A stretch of 64,000 nucleotides of DNA, from NCBI RefSeq assembly GCF_000150275.1, contig NW_002060959.1, positions 254,172 through 318,171 of the forward strand, in the 5' to 3' direction. This DNA comes from Trichoplax adhaerens (taxonomy: Eukaryota; Placozoa; Uniplacotomia; Trichoplacea; Trichoplacidae). A model generated the notes under the pieces. The model was not told the DNA's origin, did no database searches, and worked only from the letters and a program-made list of their open reading frames with translations. Position 1 is the first letter of the stretch. Every line of letters begins with the position of its first letter. Of this stretch, positions 1-11,045 are shown piece after piece. Made by a program: the position numbers and the translations under genes.

Positions 1-1239
1 CACCAATAATAGACACATGATAGCAATAGGTATAGAAAATAAATTTCCAAATAAGATATCCATAATGACTTTTTTCAAGTTCTCACCAACTTGACAGTGG
101 AAACTATCAAAACCTAGATCATGCATTGCCTTTTGGGAAACGTTATGTATTTGATGATGGCTATGCCTACATACTTTACCACTTGTATAATAAGAAACGA
201 CAGTTGGAAGCCATATGGTAAATCCTTGATCACTGAAACAAAATCCGAACCATCCAATAGATAGTAATAGAAATCGCTGAAGATATGGTGGTTTTAAAAA
301 AAGTTGAAAGTGTCCTATTTCGTTTTGGAGTCCATTCTTAACTGCCATCTTATTCTGATCGTCAAGATGATCAGAAATTGGTATCAAAGGCATGGTGTAT
401 TGTTTTGGAAAAATTTTATCATTTTGGCAGCAAGAATTTATACGATTAATTTTATCTAGTACAAGCCCTACAGTTTTCCTTTCAGATTTTTCCAATGCAA
501 ATCGTATACTATCAGGCATGCAAGGCATTATGCAGTAACCAATCAACATGGGAATAATATTAATGAGAAGATATAGTCGCCAACTTGAAAAATAGATGTT
601 TCCCATACGTTTATAAAAAGGATGAGGTAAAATAAGTAAAGCGATAGTCGAACTAAATAAGCTTCCTAAGATTAAGAATCCAATCATACTTCCAGCCGCT
701 ATACCTCTATAACGTCGAGGGAAAAACTCAACTACGTAAGTATGAACAGATACTGCAAGGCCGCCGTGTGAACATCCAATTATCGAAGCCATAACCACTA
801 ACATGTTATAGTTAAAAGCAAATGCAGAAGCTAACATCGATATGACATTTATTGTTAAAGAGAAAAGAAGAATTCTTCTTCTACCATAAATATCAGCCAT
901 TCTACCAAGTACGCCAACGCCAAGAGCAAACCCGATCACCAATGACATACTTAACCAACCCCTATTACTTGTATTAATATCTAAATCACATGCCGAAATA
1001 ATTATAAAACCGATCGCTTGGTAATATATACTATATCCAGCAAAGCAAAGGCCGCATGATATTAGAATCAAGTAATGGAATAATCCAATCTGTATATCCT
1101 CAACAATTTCGTCCATACTCGATATCGAATTATTCGGATCTATCGTAGAATCTGAATCAAAGCCAGCTTCTTCATCACTTTTTAATTTCTTTGTATTGTC
1201 ATCGTCGTTGCCGCCAATACACTCTTCCTTGATGGCCAT
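1..1239 (-). CDS. SV2-like MFS transporter, 3'-truncated by window edge (copy 1)
   Basis: The reverse strand from the ATG at 1239 is open for 413 codons to the window edge; about 125 C-terminal residues lie outside. It shows the family features: acidic N-terminal tail (MAIKEEC...), TM1, a GRMADIYGRRR loop between TM2 and TM3, EFFPRRYRG after TM4, SSWRLYLL before TM6, MPDS(I/L)RF after TM6, and DQGFTIWLPTVVSYY at TM7. The start was chosen because the paralogues also begin M-A/T-I/V-E/K. Oddities are that the luminal loop reads KVCRHSHH where the others have KTCWH, and that the dileucine-type motif in the tail is lost (TKKLKS). It is probably a functional copy, since no stop or frameshift is visible in the seen part. 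Family membership is seen directly; SV2/SVOP placement comes from overall motif order; substrate is unknown. Confidence 0.85.
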   Translation of the reverse strand, partial: MAIKEECIGGNDDDNTKKLKSDEEAGFDSDSTIDPNNSISSMDEIVEDIQIGLFHYLILISCGLCFAGYSIYYQAIGFIIISACDLDINTSNRGWLSMSLVIGFALGVGVLGRMADIYGRRRILLFSLTINVISMLASAFAFNYNMLVVMASIIGCSHGGLAVSVHTYVVEFFPRRYRGIAAGSMIGFLILGSLFSSTIALLILPHPFYKRMGNIYFSSWRLYLLINIIPMLIGYCIMPCMPDSIRFALEKSERKTVGLVLDKINRINSCCQNDKIFPKQYTMPLIPISDHLDDQNKMAVKNGLQNEIGHFQLFLKPPYLQRFLLLSIGWFGFCFSDQGFTIWLPTVVSYYTSGKVCRHSHHQIHNVSQKAMHDLGFDSFHCQVGENLKKVIMDILFGNLFSIPIAIMCLLLV

Positions 1240-2953
1240 GCTCGCATTTAAGAATAAATGAATCCCTAAATTAGATTATGTAATTGTGATCACTTCATAA
1301 GCTGCATAGTTAACAGACTGAAATATCGCTAAAACTAAAATATTAAAGTCTACAATCTTTACGAAATGGATTTTTAGCCCCTAAGATTCTCAATCTCTCG
1401 TGTCTGTTGTAATCTAAATTAAGAAAACACAATTGCTATAACTGGCAGAAATCAGTACACAGTTACTATATCGTTAAAGTAACTCTAAAATTTTTGTATA
1501 CTGCATAACCAATCATTTTTTATCCCGTGGGGTATTATACTGAGCCTTGAATGCGACTATGATTATATGATTTTCTGAAATAGAATACATTGATTCTATA
1601 CAAATTCCCATTGCGTACAATTAGTCAATCGATAACACCAGTAGCTTAACAATGCAAATTTAAATCGAATTCATAGAAATAGGTATATGCAAACATACTA
1701 AAATACTAATTTATCTTTGTTTTAAACTGAACTTGACTTTATGATTTAATCGCTAACATCAGTTTACGAATTACGAGTAGATATCCTATGACAATACTAT
1801 TATCTAGGTTTCTAAATTGAAATAATTCAATCGCTCTTTTCCAGATATGGTAAAGACAAAGATTGTTGATAGTTACCCTTATCACTTAAAGAATCGCTGC
1901 CGTGTTTACCTGATGGGTAACTTTATTATCTACTGAAGATGGAATAAAGCTTCTATTTTTGCTCATATTTTTTAATTTCACATCATTCAAGAGATTATCA
2001 AATCAAGATAGCTTTTCACATATTAGTCCATCTTCTAAGATTTGTTGTCTTTGGCGTCCAAAATTATTATTGCTGTTGGTCAACATTATTGGTTAAAAAT
2101 GCCATATAAATCTTATTTAGCAAATTATCACTTACTATAGAGAGTTTACCGTCGTTTACATCAAGGTTATACTATAATTAACTCTTGATTACAAAGCAGT
2201 AGTAAATCCAATTAAATTATATTTAATTAACGCCTACGATTTCTTATAGCAAATTCACCACCTTAGGAGTAATTTTAAGTGCGTTATCGGACGTACATAG
2301 CAAGATTATATCACTCAAATCTAGAATTTACTGATATTCTATATAGTATTATTTGTTGCAGAAAAATCAGTATTAGATAATCTATCTTTAACAGTGTAGT
2401 GCTTAGGTTTTACTACCCCTTACGTTCGCAGTCGTCGAACTCAAATTCTGAGTTATTAAAATTGAGCAAGTTTTTAACGTGACACAAGCTTTAAACAGTT
2501 TATGATGCCATTATTATCCATTAGTTCACTTACAATATAAATAGCGTCGTCTTTAATTATTTAGTAAAATTGAATAGTTTAAATGCTCTCTGGCAATTAC
2601 CTTTATTATGAATAAAGCAATTCGCTTTCGTGCCATTACATTTATTTCCCTTGCAGATTGTAGACTTTATTTAATTCCTCTCCCTCTCTGTATGTATAAT
2701 ATTAACAATGGAGTAGAGGCCTAAAATATTAGCAATATGTGAATGTATCAGTAGTATTATAATTAAGATTGATAATGTCTAATTATTTTATAATAATCTA
2801 AAGTTAAGGCCACCTGCATAACGAAAATATCACAAGGTAAAATAATTATCGGTGCTACTGGATGACTCCTCATTACAGAAGTTTATAGTATACGCGTATA
2901 ATTTTAAATGAATACAGTGCTTATATTTGTTGAAAATATTTTCCAAAAAATAA
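1240..2953. other. Intergenic, AT-rich, no gene seen
   Basis: About 1.7 kb between two transporter copies. No ORF, RNA gene or tandem repeat was recognised. It must hold the promoter of copy 1 and the 3' end of copy 2, but no convincing element stands out. Confidence 0.5.
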
Positions 2954-4570
2954 TTAACTGATATCAACATTAGTTGTATCAGACAGAAATAATGCTGCAA
3001 ACCCGCTTAATAGACCCAGAAATGAAAAAATTATTAAAGTTGCTGTACAACTCTTATAAAATAGTAAAGCAAAGATTGTCATGCCTAATATTGATCCCGT
3101 ATGTCCTATTAAGTTTAAAATACCAATAGCGGTTGATCGAACCGTAGTAGGGAATAACTCTGAACTCCAAGTTTTATAAGCTATCCATACGTTGTTACTG
3201 ATCGATGTAAATAAGCATCCCAATATCAATACACTTAGTTCATTATCTATTAGCAGCATTAATAAAATGCTCAATCCACAAATGGTTATCATTGGGCAGT
3301 AAAGCCATTTTCGACCGGCACGATTCACCAATAGTAAGCATATAATAGCTACAGGTATAGAAAACAAATTTCCAATTAGGATATCCGTAATAACTTTTTT
3401 TAAGCTCTCACCAGTTTGACAAAAGGACACATCAGGAAGTATAGGATGATTTGCTTCCCATGATGAATTAAGCATTTCGTGATTGTTATGCCAACATGTT
3501 TTACCACTTGTATAATAAGAAACGACAGTTGGAAGCCATATGGAAAACCCCTGATCACTGAAACAATTTCCGAACCATCCGACCGATAAAAATAACAATC
3601 GTTGAAGCCATGGCCTTTTAGTGAACAAGCGAAAGTGTTCTATTTCATTTTGGAATCGATTCTTGTTTGTGTGCTCCTTGCTATCGCCTAGGCTAACATG
3701 ATCTGGTATCGAAAGCAACTGATATTGCTTATCTTTATCATTACTACATTTACAAAATGAATTAATTCGATCAATTTTATCTAGCACAAGCTTTATGCTT
3801 TTCTTTTCGGACTTTACTAACGCAAATCGTAAACTATCTGGCATGAAAAGCAGAATGCAATATCCAATTAGTATGGGTATGATATCAATAAGAAGATATA
3901 GTCGCCAACTTGAAAAATTGATACCACCTATGCGTTTATAAAATGGATGAGGTAAAGTAATTAAGGCAACAGTCGAGCTAAACAAACTTCCTAAGATTAA
4001 GAATGCAACCATGCTTCCAGCAGCTAATCCTCTCTGACGTCGAGGGAAAAATTCTATAACGTAAGTATGGATGGTTACTGCTAGACCGCTGTGTGAACAT
4101 CCAATTATTGCAGCCATAACCACTAACATATTATAGTTATAAGCAAATACTGATGCAAACATCGACATTAAATTTATCGTCACAGAAAAAATAAAAATTT
4201 TTCGTCTACCATAAGCATCAGCCATTCTACCAAGTACGCCAACCCCAAGAGTAAAACCAATCATCAGTGATAAACTTAGCCATCCCTTGTTACTTGCATC
4301 AATATCTAAATCACACGCCGAAATAATAATAAAACCAATGGCTTGGTAATATATGTTATATCCAGCAAAACATAGACCGCACGATAATACCATTAAATAA
4401 TGAAATAGTCCAACTTTTAAATTGTCAACAATGTCGTCTATACTAGACGTCAAACCATTCGAATCCATCGCACATCCTGCACCAGAATTTTCTTCGTCAT
4501 CACTTATTAAATGTTTGGTATCATAATCATAGTTATCGTTGCACTCGTTTTCGTTCGTCATATTTTCCAA
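2954..4570 (-). CDS. SV2-like MFS transporter, 538 aa (copy 2)
   Basis: Complete intronless ORF. Rough map: cytosolic acidic tail 1-53 with an acidic dileucine-type motif D17-x3-L21-I22; TM1 about 55-84; TM2 about 96-113; MFS motif A loop GRMADAYGRRK 114-124; TM3 and TM4 about 126-168; EFFPRRQRG 173-181; TM5 about 182-205; TM6 about 223-242; MPDSLRF 243-249; charged cytosolic loop 250-322; TM7 about 323-350; luminal loop with C359 and C384 and a sequon NSS at 368-370; TM8 to TM12 about 392-530, with NRAGRK at 416-421 and ELFPTTVRST at 471-480. Motif order matches the SV2/SVOP branch of the MFS, but the TM7-TM8 loop is about 40 residues instead of the large luminal domain of vertebrate SV2. 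The C-terminus has LFLSDTTN where the paralogues have LFLPDTTN or LFLPDTSN. Predicted proton- or sodium-linked solute carrier of a vesicle or plasma membrane; substrate not inferable. Confidence 0.9.
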   Translation of the reverse strand: MENMTNENECNDNYDYDTKHLISDDEENSGAGCAMDSNGLTSSIDDIVDNLKVGLFHYLMVLSCGLCFAGYNIYYQAIGFIIISACDLDIDASNKGWLSLSLMIGFTLGVGVLGRMADAYGRRKIFIFSVTINLMSMFASVFAYNYNMLVVMAAIIGCSHSGLAVTIHTYVIEFFPRRQRGLAAGSMVAFLILGSLFSSTVALITLPHPFYKRIGGINFSSWRLYLLIDIIPILIGYCILLFMPDSLRFALVKSEKKSIKLVLDKIDRINSFCKCSNDKDKQYQLLSIPDHVSLGDSKEHTNKNRFQNEIEHFRLFTKRPWLQRLLFLSVGWFGNCFSDQGFSIWLPTVVSYYTSGKTCWHNNHEMLNSSWEANHPILPDVSFCQTGESLKKVITDILIGNLFSIPVAIICLLLVNRAGRKWLYCPMITICGLSILLMLLIDNELSVLILGCLFTSISNNVWIAYKTWSSELFPTTVRSTAIGILNLIGHTGSILGMTIFALLFYKSCTATLIIFSFLGLLSGFAALFLSDTTNVDIS

Positions 4571-6759
4571 AAGCCAGATTGTAATTTAGACTGCAACGTA
4601 TAATTGTAATGGCTATATATATATATATATATATATATATTACTAATATAGCAAAAAATTAGGTAAAGTAATCAAGATTTAAAGTTTGACACCACTATTT
4701 AAAAGATTTTAAATATACACAGGACCAAATTTCCATACGTCTCATTACATGCGTCTATATTACTATAGATATTAAATTCAACATCAGCATGCATAATCAC
4801 CACCATCACTCCCTTGCGAATTACAAGCAAATATCATGTGACAATGTCACTGTCTAGACTTATTAATTTGAAGAATTTAAGCGCTCGTTTGCTGATACGG
4901 TAAAATTGCAGGTAGTAAGATGGCTTCCTTTATCTTTTGAAGAATCACCATTCATTTCGCGGATAATTTTATCACCTATCGAAATAAGAGGAGAAACGCT
5001 TGGCTTCTTGCCTATACGGTAAAATTCTGCATCATACAAGTAGTCTTATACTTATAATAGCCTTATACACACAATGGAAAGATAGAAAAGATAAAGTTAC
5101 AGCGATATAGCATTTATAAATTATTTGCACTGTCTCTGTATGGCGTATTAATATCGGTTATGCACTCGTGTCATATTGGATCGGAAAGCTAGAGTAATTG
5201 AAAGTCCTCTTACTTGTAACTTTAAATATAATAATTGAATGAATATTTTAAGCTAAATAGAAGAGGCAAACGAAGCAACAGCAATTTAACATTAATTAAT
5301 TGTACATTAGTCTATTGTATTTTATCACTACTATCATTTGAATATAAAACTGCACTATCAGACATATGATTAAAAAGTATTATTATGCTAAAGGTTATAA
5401 CTACTTTTAAAATATCACAGTTCAATAAAATTATTGTAAGCGTGAAAGAAAGGCTGGTTAAACAAAAATTTTTAAGATATTATACGATAGCTTTTCATTG
5501 TTACCGTGTTGATTTAGTCTATTTTTCGTAAACCATTTTGCTTTCAATCACAGTTTATTATCGCTAGGCTTCATATGACTGTGCATTCTTCCTTCATTAA
5601 CAAGTAAATTGCTATAGAAAATGTTGTGGACATTTCCTGTAAAGTTTGTTTCCAACAAGTTTTATTCGCTACTTTCGAATAATGAAAGATAACAAAGCAA
5701 TGGCATTGCTTTATAAGCATCATATTGAAAATATAATTAGTTTACGATGATTGATTCTTAAAATATGGATGTAGCGTAACTTTGTGTTGGATTGTAGACT
5801 ATTAGCCATGTTTAGTATGATAAGCGATAGTATGACTTTCCATGTTTATCTTAAGACGTAAATTTCTTTATACTACTAAGATTTGTATTTTGGTCCAATA
5901 TCTGTAAATGTTCATGTAAAATCATAATCCGTATGAAGTTAATACTATAGACTTTTGTTTCTTAATCTTTTAGTACATGACTAGGTACGGCCCGGTAGGA
6001 TGCAAGCTATAAGCTATTCAGTATTCATGGCACAAAAAGTGCTCTAAACGGTATGATATTATTATTACTGTATAAATTTAGGATGGGTAGATCAGGATTT
6101 ATGACTCAGCCATTTTAACGCTGTAGGAGTACGAGTATATCTGCACGATCTATTACTCAAACTAACTGTGAAGTAAATACTCGTACTTACAGTATATTGT
6201 AAGGCAAACAGGCTTTTTTCAAGCCAATCAATATACCACAAACTCATGGATTTAATATAGAATTCTGATTCTGCAAATGAATTCAGTCAAAAAAATGCAT
6301 AACCTACATCGTATTCAGTCTAGGTGTGTCTATAGTGACACTGCAATCTACGGTCCTTTAATTGGATCTACAACTACTGTTCTACGCTTTATCCTCCAGA
6401 CAACTTCACTACTAGAAGTTTTACTCAAGTTTAAATACCATTTATAAATAGTAATTTGTGTAGCAGTTACAAAATTAATGAAATACTATCTATCATTTTT
6501 CCACTCTCAATCATAACTTAAAGTAGAAGATAAAGTTTTATTTCAATTACATTTACCACTAGCAAATTTCTATAAATACACTTATCAATCATGTATATAT
6601 GAAAATTATACTTAATTACAGATGCCGCCAAGGAAGGTACAAATACAGTAATTAAAAGAAGTCCAGAAAATTTAGAACCTTGCTCATATTAATTTTCTAA
6701 TATCATTGAATTGAAGTATACACTGTTAACTTATAGAAACATATACTTTAATTGCAGAT
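4571..6759. other. Intergenic with duplicated flank segment
   Basis: Upstream DNA of copy 2, AT-rich, with no gene. The stretch about 5640-6075 is recognisably similar to 13030-13445 (shared stretches include CAACAAGTTTTA, CGA(A/G)TAATGAAAGA, GCTATAAGCTATTCA-like and ATTACTGTATAA(A/G)TTTA), showing that intergenic DNA was copied along with the genes. The last 10 bases before 6758 (TTAATTGCAG) look like a 3' splice site just before the ATG at 6760. Confidence 0.5.
4614..4641. repeat. (TA)n microsatellite
   Basis: An uninterrupted TA run of about 28 bp, some 45 bp upstream of the start of transporter copy 2 on the minus strand. It sits where a core promoter might be, but no regulatory role can be shown. 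Confidence 0.9.
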
Positions 6760-7431
6760 ATGGTCGATGAGAGCACAAGCACGGCGACAGTGGCGAACTT
6801 TGTATGCGTGACTTGCAATAGTCCAACAAGCGGTGCTCATCAGTGTTCCAGCTGTAAGAAGTATTGCCATGCACTTCCAAGTTGCTGTGAACTAGGAGAG
6901 GAAAAAGACTTCGGTACACCCGTCACTTGTTTGCTTTGCTGCAAAGTAGCTCGAGTAAAAGAGAAAAGCCTTGAATCGAAGAGAAAACAAGAAGAACAGA
7001 AAAGGGTGATGTTGACCAGGTCTAGAAAGCGCTTCAAGAGTGCTCACATTGATGATACTGTCCTTGTTCCAGTGCCAGCAGTAAATAGGGGACGTGTCAA
7101 CTTGAGTAACGTGAAAGCTGTAATAACGGAGAGCTATGGCAACAATTTCTTCAAATTAGGCACTAAATACGGAACTTTAAAGCAACGTTACTCGCGTAAT
7201 CAGTTTACTGTTTGCACAGAACGTTATATTCGTACTACAGATGTCCCTAGCTGCGCTGAAATTTCGCTACGTGAATTAGTTAAAAAAGAATCTGCTACAG
7301 GCGGTCAAGGAATGTTTAAGTGCAACTGTAAATCAAACTGTAGAAATTTCAAGTGTAAATGCTTCGCTGCTAAAGAGAAGTGCAATAGTAGATGTCATAG
7401 TAATAGAACTTGCAGGAACAAAACCGAATAG
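6760..7431 (+). CDS. C-terminal part of a Ginger/KRBA2-like integrase: zinc fingers plus GPY/F-like region
   Basis: 223-residue ORF, the only plus-strand gene recognised in the left part. Residues 15-62 hold a Cys/His-rich module (CVTC...HQCSSCKKYCH...CC...TCLLC) like the treble-clef finger of Ginger-type and KRBA2 proteins. Residues about 112-157 (NRGRVNLSNVKAVITESYG... to YSRNQFTVC) resemble the GPY/F-like segment that follows the integrase core in that family. Residues about 185-222 form a CXC-like cysteine cluster (FKCNCKSNC...KCKCFAAKEKC...C). The DDE integrase core that should precede this is missing from the ORF and from the roughly 500 bp upstream. TTAATTGCAG directly before the ATG could be a splice acceptor, so this may be the last exon of a larger gene, a truncated transposon end, or a domesticated fragment. 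Family recognition is from motif memory; no search was run. Confidence 0.6.
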   Translation: MVDESTSTATVANFVCVTCNSPTSGAHQCSSCKKYCHALPSCCELGEEKDFGTPVTCLLCCKVARVKEKSLESKRKQEEQKRVMLTRSRKRFKSAHIDDTVLVPVPAVNRGRVNLSNVKAVITESYGNNFFKLGTKYGTLKQRYSRNQFTVCTERYIRTTDVPSCAEISLRELVKKESATGGQGMFKCNCKSNCRNFKCKCFAAKEKCNSRCHSNRTCRNKTE

Positions 7432-9213
7432 TTCTTCAATACATGTTACGGTAACTATACTGAATACATTAATTTAGCGGTAACGTACCTTAATTTTGTG
7501 ATGCTTATTTGAAATTCATAAACATTAATTCATGTTAATCAAAACAACTTAAATTATAAATAAATAAACTTGACTAAGGATCTTTTAAGCAAAAATAACT
7601 TGGCTTCTGATATTTGAGATCTTATGGTTAGCTTTAATATTTTTGCTATAAATGTATTTTGAATTTGTGATGCGAATTTTTAATTATAAATCTTAGGGAA
7701 AATTAACCATCTAAATCTTAATTCGTGATCATTAAGTTAAATTCGACATAAATATTAACTTAAACATTACCAACGGTCTCTTTCGTAATTGAAGTTAGAT
7801 ATTCTGATGTTTACCAGGAGTTTTGAATTCGTTGTAATCCTGTAAACTTAACGAAATAAATGGTAAAATAGATTGCGACTTACTTTTAATCTGTCATGTA
7901 ACTTGAATTTTTGCATGGTCATTCTCCAGATTTATCAGTCAATTTACAAAAGGATCGGTCATTTTCTAGATTTCCACTCATTTTATAAAATGATTGGTCA
8001 TTCTCTAGATTGACCAGTCATTTTTAGAAATAACCGGTCACTCTCAATATTTACCAGTCATTTTATAATTGACCGGTCATTCTCCAGATTTACCCACCAG
8101 TCATTTTACAGAATGGCCGGTCATTTTCTAAATTTACGATTCCGAAAGTCTGGTCTTTCCCAGGATTAAATGTTTTTATACGGCATTTTACTAAATATCA
8201 TGCCAGATACAGTGGTCTGCTTTGCCTCTGTAATTATAAGAAGCAAGTCTAACTAAATAAATTACAGAAGTTCTCCATTTAAAAAATTAGTTGGTAAATA
8301 TCAAAATCTTTGCAAGGCGAAAAGGTCGGATATTGAATTTTTGAATTCACAGGCAAAATAAATGGAAGTTTGTGAGGTTGATAGATCAAGAATCTTCAAA
8401 ACTTTAGAAAATTAAGATTTATTGAACAAAACCTCCTTTACGAAGATACAACGTAATCGATTAGCTGAGGACCTCTAACGAGAAATAACTATCTTACCAT
8501 ACTAAACTACTCGCTTATATACCTTTCCACGTTTACAGTCTTAGCACCTTACTTACTACACACTTCAGTATTAGCATCTCAAATACAGAACAGTTTACAC
8601 CTTTCATGTGAAGCTCTAGTGTGAGCACTGTAGCGCTCCTCTTCAAAAGGATTACGGTTACTAAGCTAGCTATATTTAATGCTTAAGCTTCTAACGAGAA
8701 TATCTATCACATGTTGAACACAACACCTACGATAGACATTACTAAATATATCATCAACTTAGAATACAATATTACACTGTCTTACAAAATTTTAAATCAA
8801 AATAAATCATAATATCACCACTACTGCGCATCTATTGCTACGAGAGCTGAAATTTTAATGTTAATATCTTTCTATAGAGTAAGTACCGTACAAGGTTTAT
8901 GTACAATTAAAAAACAGGTTAGATGAGTTTACAAATGTACAATTTACGAAATGGATGTCATCTAATAAGATATTGAAACATATATCGTTGTAGATAACAA
9001 GAGCCTTTGCTTTAGGTCCATTTTTATATTTCTTGAAGTATCCAGACCGCCATGAATTCTGATACATTCTATATCTTATTGATTGGCCATCATCAAATTA
9101 GAGATAGGGTTAGATGGTGTTACGTTCGTAATATATATGATACATTCTATCTTTCAATGAGATCGTACATTTTTGGATTATTACGTTACAGAGTAATAGA
9201 TGGTAATTAACAA
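7432..9213. other. Intergenic with minisatellite
   Basis: Contains the 40-bp minisatellite at 7915-8145 and otherwise AT-rich sequence without a supported gene. The short plus-strand ORF at 9200-9439 is antisense to the 3' end of transporter copy 3 and is not a gene. Confidence 0.5.
7915..8145. repeat. Minisatellite, about 40-bp unit made of two 20-bp half-units
   Basis: The words (C/T)GGTCATT and CAGTCATT alternate about every 20 bp. GGTC occurs at 7917, 7957, 7996, 8036, 8075 and 8119, giving a period of 39 to 44 bp over about six units. Units read roughly ACCGGTCATTCTCCAGATTT then ACCAGTCATTTTATAAAATG. Copies are degenerate. It lies about 0.5 kb downstream of the integrase-like ORF. Confidence 0.85.
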
Positions 9214-10821
9214 TCAGTTAATGTCAAAATTAGTTGTATCTGGTAGAAACAACGCAGTAAATCCGCTTAGGAAGCCTAGTAATGAAAAGATTATCAAAGT
9301 TGCTGTGCAATTCTTATTAAATAGTACAGCAAATGTTGTCATGCCTAATATTGATCCTGTATGTCCTACTATATTTAAAATGCCAGTTGATGTTGATCGA
9401 ACTTTCGTAGGGAACAATTCTGCACTCCAAGTTTTATAAGGTATCCAGGCGTTATTACTTATCGACGTAAATACACATCCCAAGATTAATGCTCCGTATA
9501 CGTTGTCTATTACAACCATTAATAAAATGCTCAATGCACATATTGTTATCATAGGAAAATAGAGCCATTTTCGACCCACACGGTTAATTAATAAAAGACA
9601 TCCGATAGCGACAGGTAACGATAGTAAGTTTCCAATTAAAATATCTATAATGACTGTTTTTAATTTCTCACCATTTTGACAAGCTGAACTATTAAGATGT
9701 AGACTATGCATTGCATTATGCGATATGTTATGAACATGTTGATGACTATGCCAACATGTTTTTCCGCTTGTATAATAAGAAACGGCACTCGGAAGCCATA
9801 TCGAAAATCCTTGATCGCCGAAACAAAATCCAAACCATCCCACTGATAGTAGTAACAATCGTCGAAGCCATGGCTGTTTTCCAAAAAATCGAAAGTGTTC
9901 TAATTCATGTCGAAATCGGCTGGTTTTGCTATTATTCTCTTTACGATTACTTGCGCGAGGATGAAGTGATGTCAAAGGTAACGCGTATTGCTTATGTAAA
10001 TCATTCCTACATTTGAAACACGAATTAATTCGATTGATTTTTTTTAATACGAACTCAGCCTTTTTCCTTTCGGATTTTGCCAACGTAAATCGTAAACTAT
10101 CAGGTAGAAAAAGCAATATACAATAGCCAATTAATGTGGGTATCATAACGATGATAAGATAAAGACGCCAACTCGAAAAATAAATCCCTCCTATCTTGTA
10201 GAATGAATGCGGCAATGTAAAAAACGCAACAGTAGAGCCAAGTAAACTCTCGAAGATTAGAAATGAACTCATACATGCACCAGCGATCCCTCTATACTGT
10301 CGAGGGAAAAATTCCATTAAATAATTGTAGATAGTTGCTAATAGACCTGCGTGTGAGCATCCTATTATTGCTGCCAAAATCACTAGCATGTTATAGTTAT
10401 AAGCAAATGCAGAGAGTAGCATAGCTATTAAATTGATCGTCAAAGAAAATAGAAGAATTTTTCTTCTACCGTAAGCATCAGCCAATCTGCCGAATATACC
10501 AACACTAAGAGTCAGGCTAATCATCATCGATAGACTTAACCATCCCCTGTTACTTATATTGATATCTAAATCACAAGCAGAAATAATAATGTATCCCATT
10601 GCTTGAAAGTAGACATTATATCCTCCATAGCAAAGACCACACGATAAAATAATTAAATAGTGAAATAATCCGACGTCGATGTTTTCTACTATATCATCGA
10701 TACTTGATATTAAATCATTCGAATCAATGGTACAATCTGAACCGGCGTTTTCATCAATATCACTTATTAAAGCCGTTTCTTCACCGTCTTCTCTCTCTTC
10801 GAATTGATTCTCGATCGTCAT
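9214..10821 (-). CDS. SV2-like MFS transporter, 535 aa (copy 3)
   Basis: Complete intronless ORF starting MTIENQF. The acidic tail carries E14-x3-L18-I19, a dileucine-type sorting motif. MFS signatures are all present: GRLADAYGRRK, EFFPRQYRG (one R to Q change against the usual PRR), MPDS-type FLPDSLRF after TM6, DQGFSIWLPSAVSYY at TM7, NRVGRK, ELFPTKVRST and the C-terminal LFLPDTTNFDIN. The TM7-TM8 loop is rich in histidine (WHSHQHVHNISHNAMHSLHL) with two sequons (NIS, NSS) and the conserved Cys pair (KTCW ... ACQNG). A near-identical copy of its first ~100 codons and upstream DNA lies at 13454-14890. Its own upstream region is interrupted by a MITE-like insertion at 11046-11380, about 225 bp before the start codon. 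Confidence 0.9.
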   Translation of the reverse strand: MTIENQFEEREDGEETALISDIDENAGSDCTIDSNDLISSIDDIVENIDVGLFHYLIILSCGLCYGGYNVYFQAMGYIIISACDLDINISNRGWLSLSMMISLTLSVGIFGRLADAYGRRKILLFSLTINLIAMLLSAFAYNYNMLVILAAIIGCSHAGLLATIYNYLMEFFPRQYRGIAGACMSSFLIFESLLGSTVAFFTLPHSFYKIGGIYFSSWRLYLIIVMIPTLIGYCILLFLPDSLRFTLAKSERKKAEFVLKKINRINSCFKCRNDLHKQYALPLTSLHPRASNRKENNSKTSRFRHELEHFRFFGKQPWLRRLLLLSVGWFGFCFGDQGFSIWLPSAVSYYTSGKTCWHSHQHVHNISHNAMHSLHLNSSACQNGEKLKTVIIDILIGNLLSLPVAIGCLLLINRVGRKWLYFPMITICALSILLMVVIDNVYGALILGCVFTSISNNAWIPYKTWSAELFPTKVRSTSTGILNIVGHTGSILGMTTFAVLFNKNCTATLIIFSLLGFLSGFTALFLPDTTNFDIN

Positions 10822-11045
10822 ATTTGTCGATAGCTATATAAAATCAACCGATATAGAAATACAGTGATTAAATTCGTCAAAAAATAAGACAGGAAACGAA
10901 CACGCAGCTTACGATCACCATCTTAATCGTAAGAATTTTATTTTAAGAATTGATCAATGTTCCTTTCTAATAGCTGATACAACGATAAAGAACGATTAAA
11001 TGTGACTATGACAGCTAAAACGTACATATGAGCGATATTGTCCAG

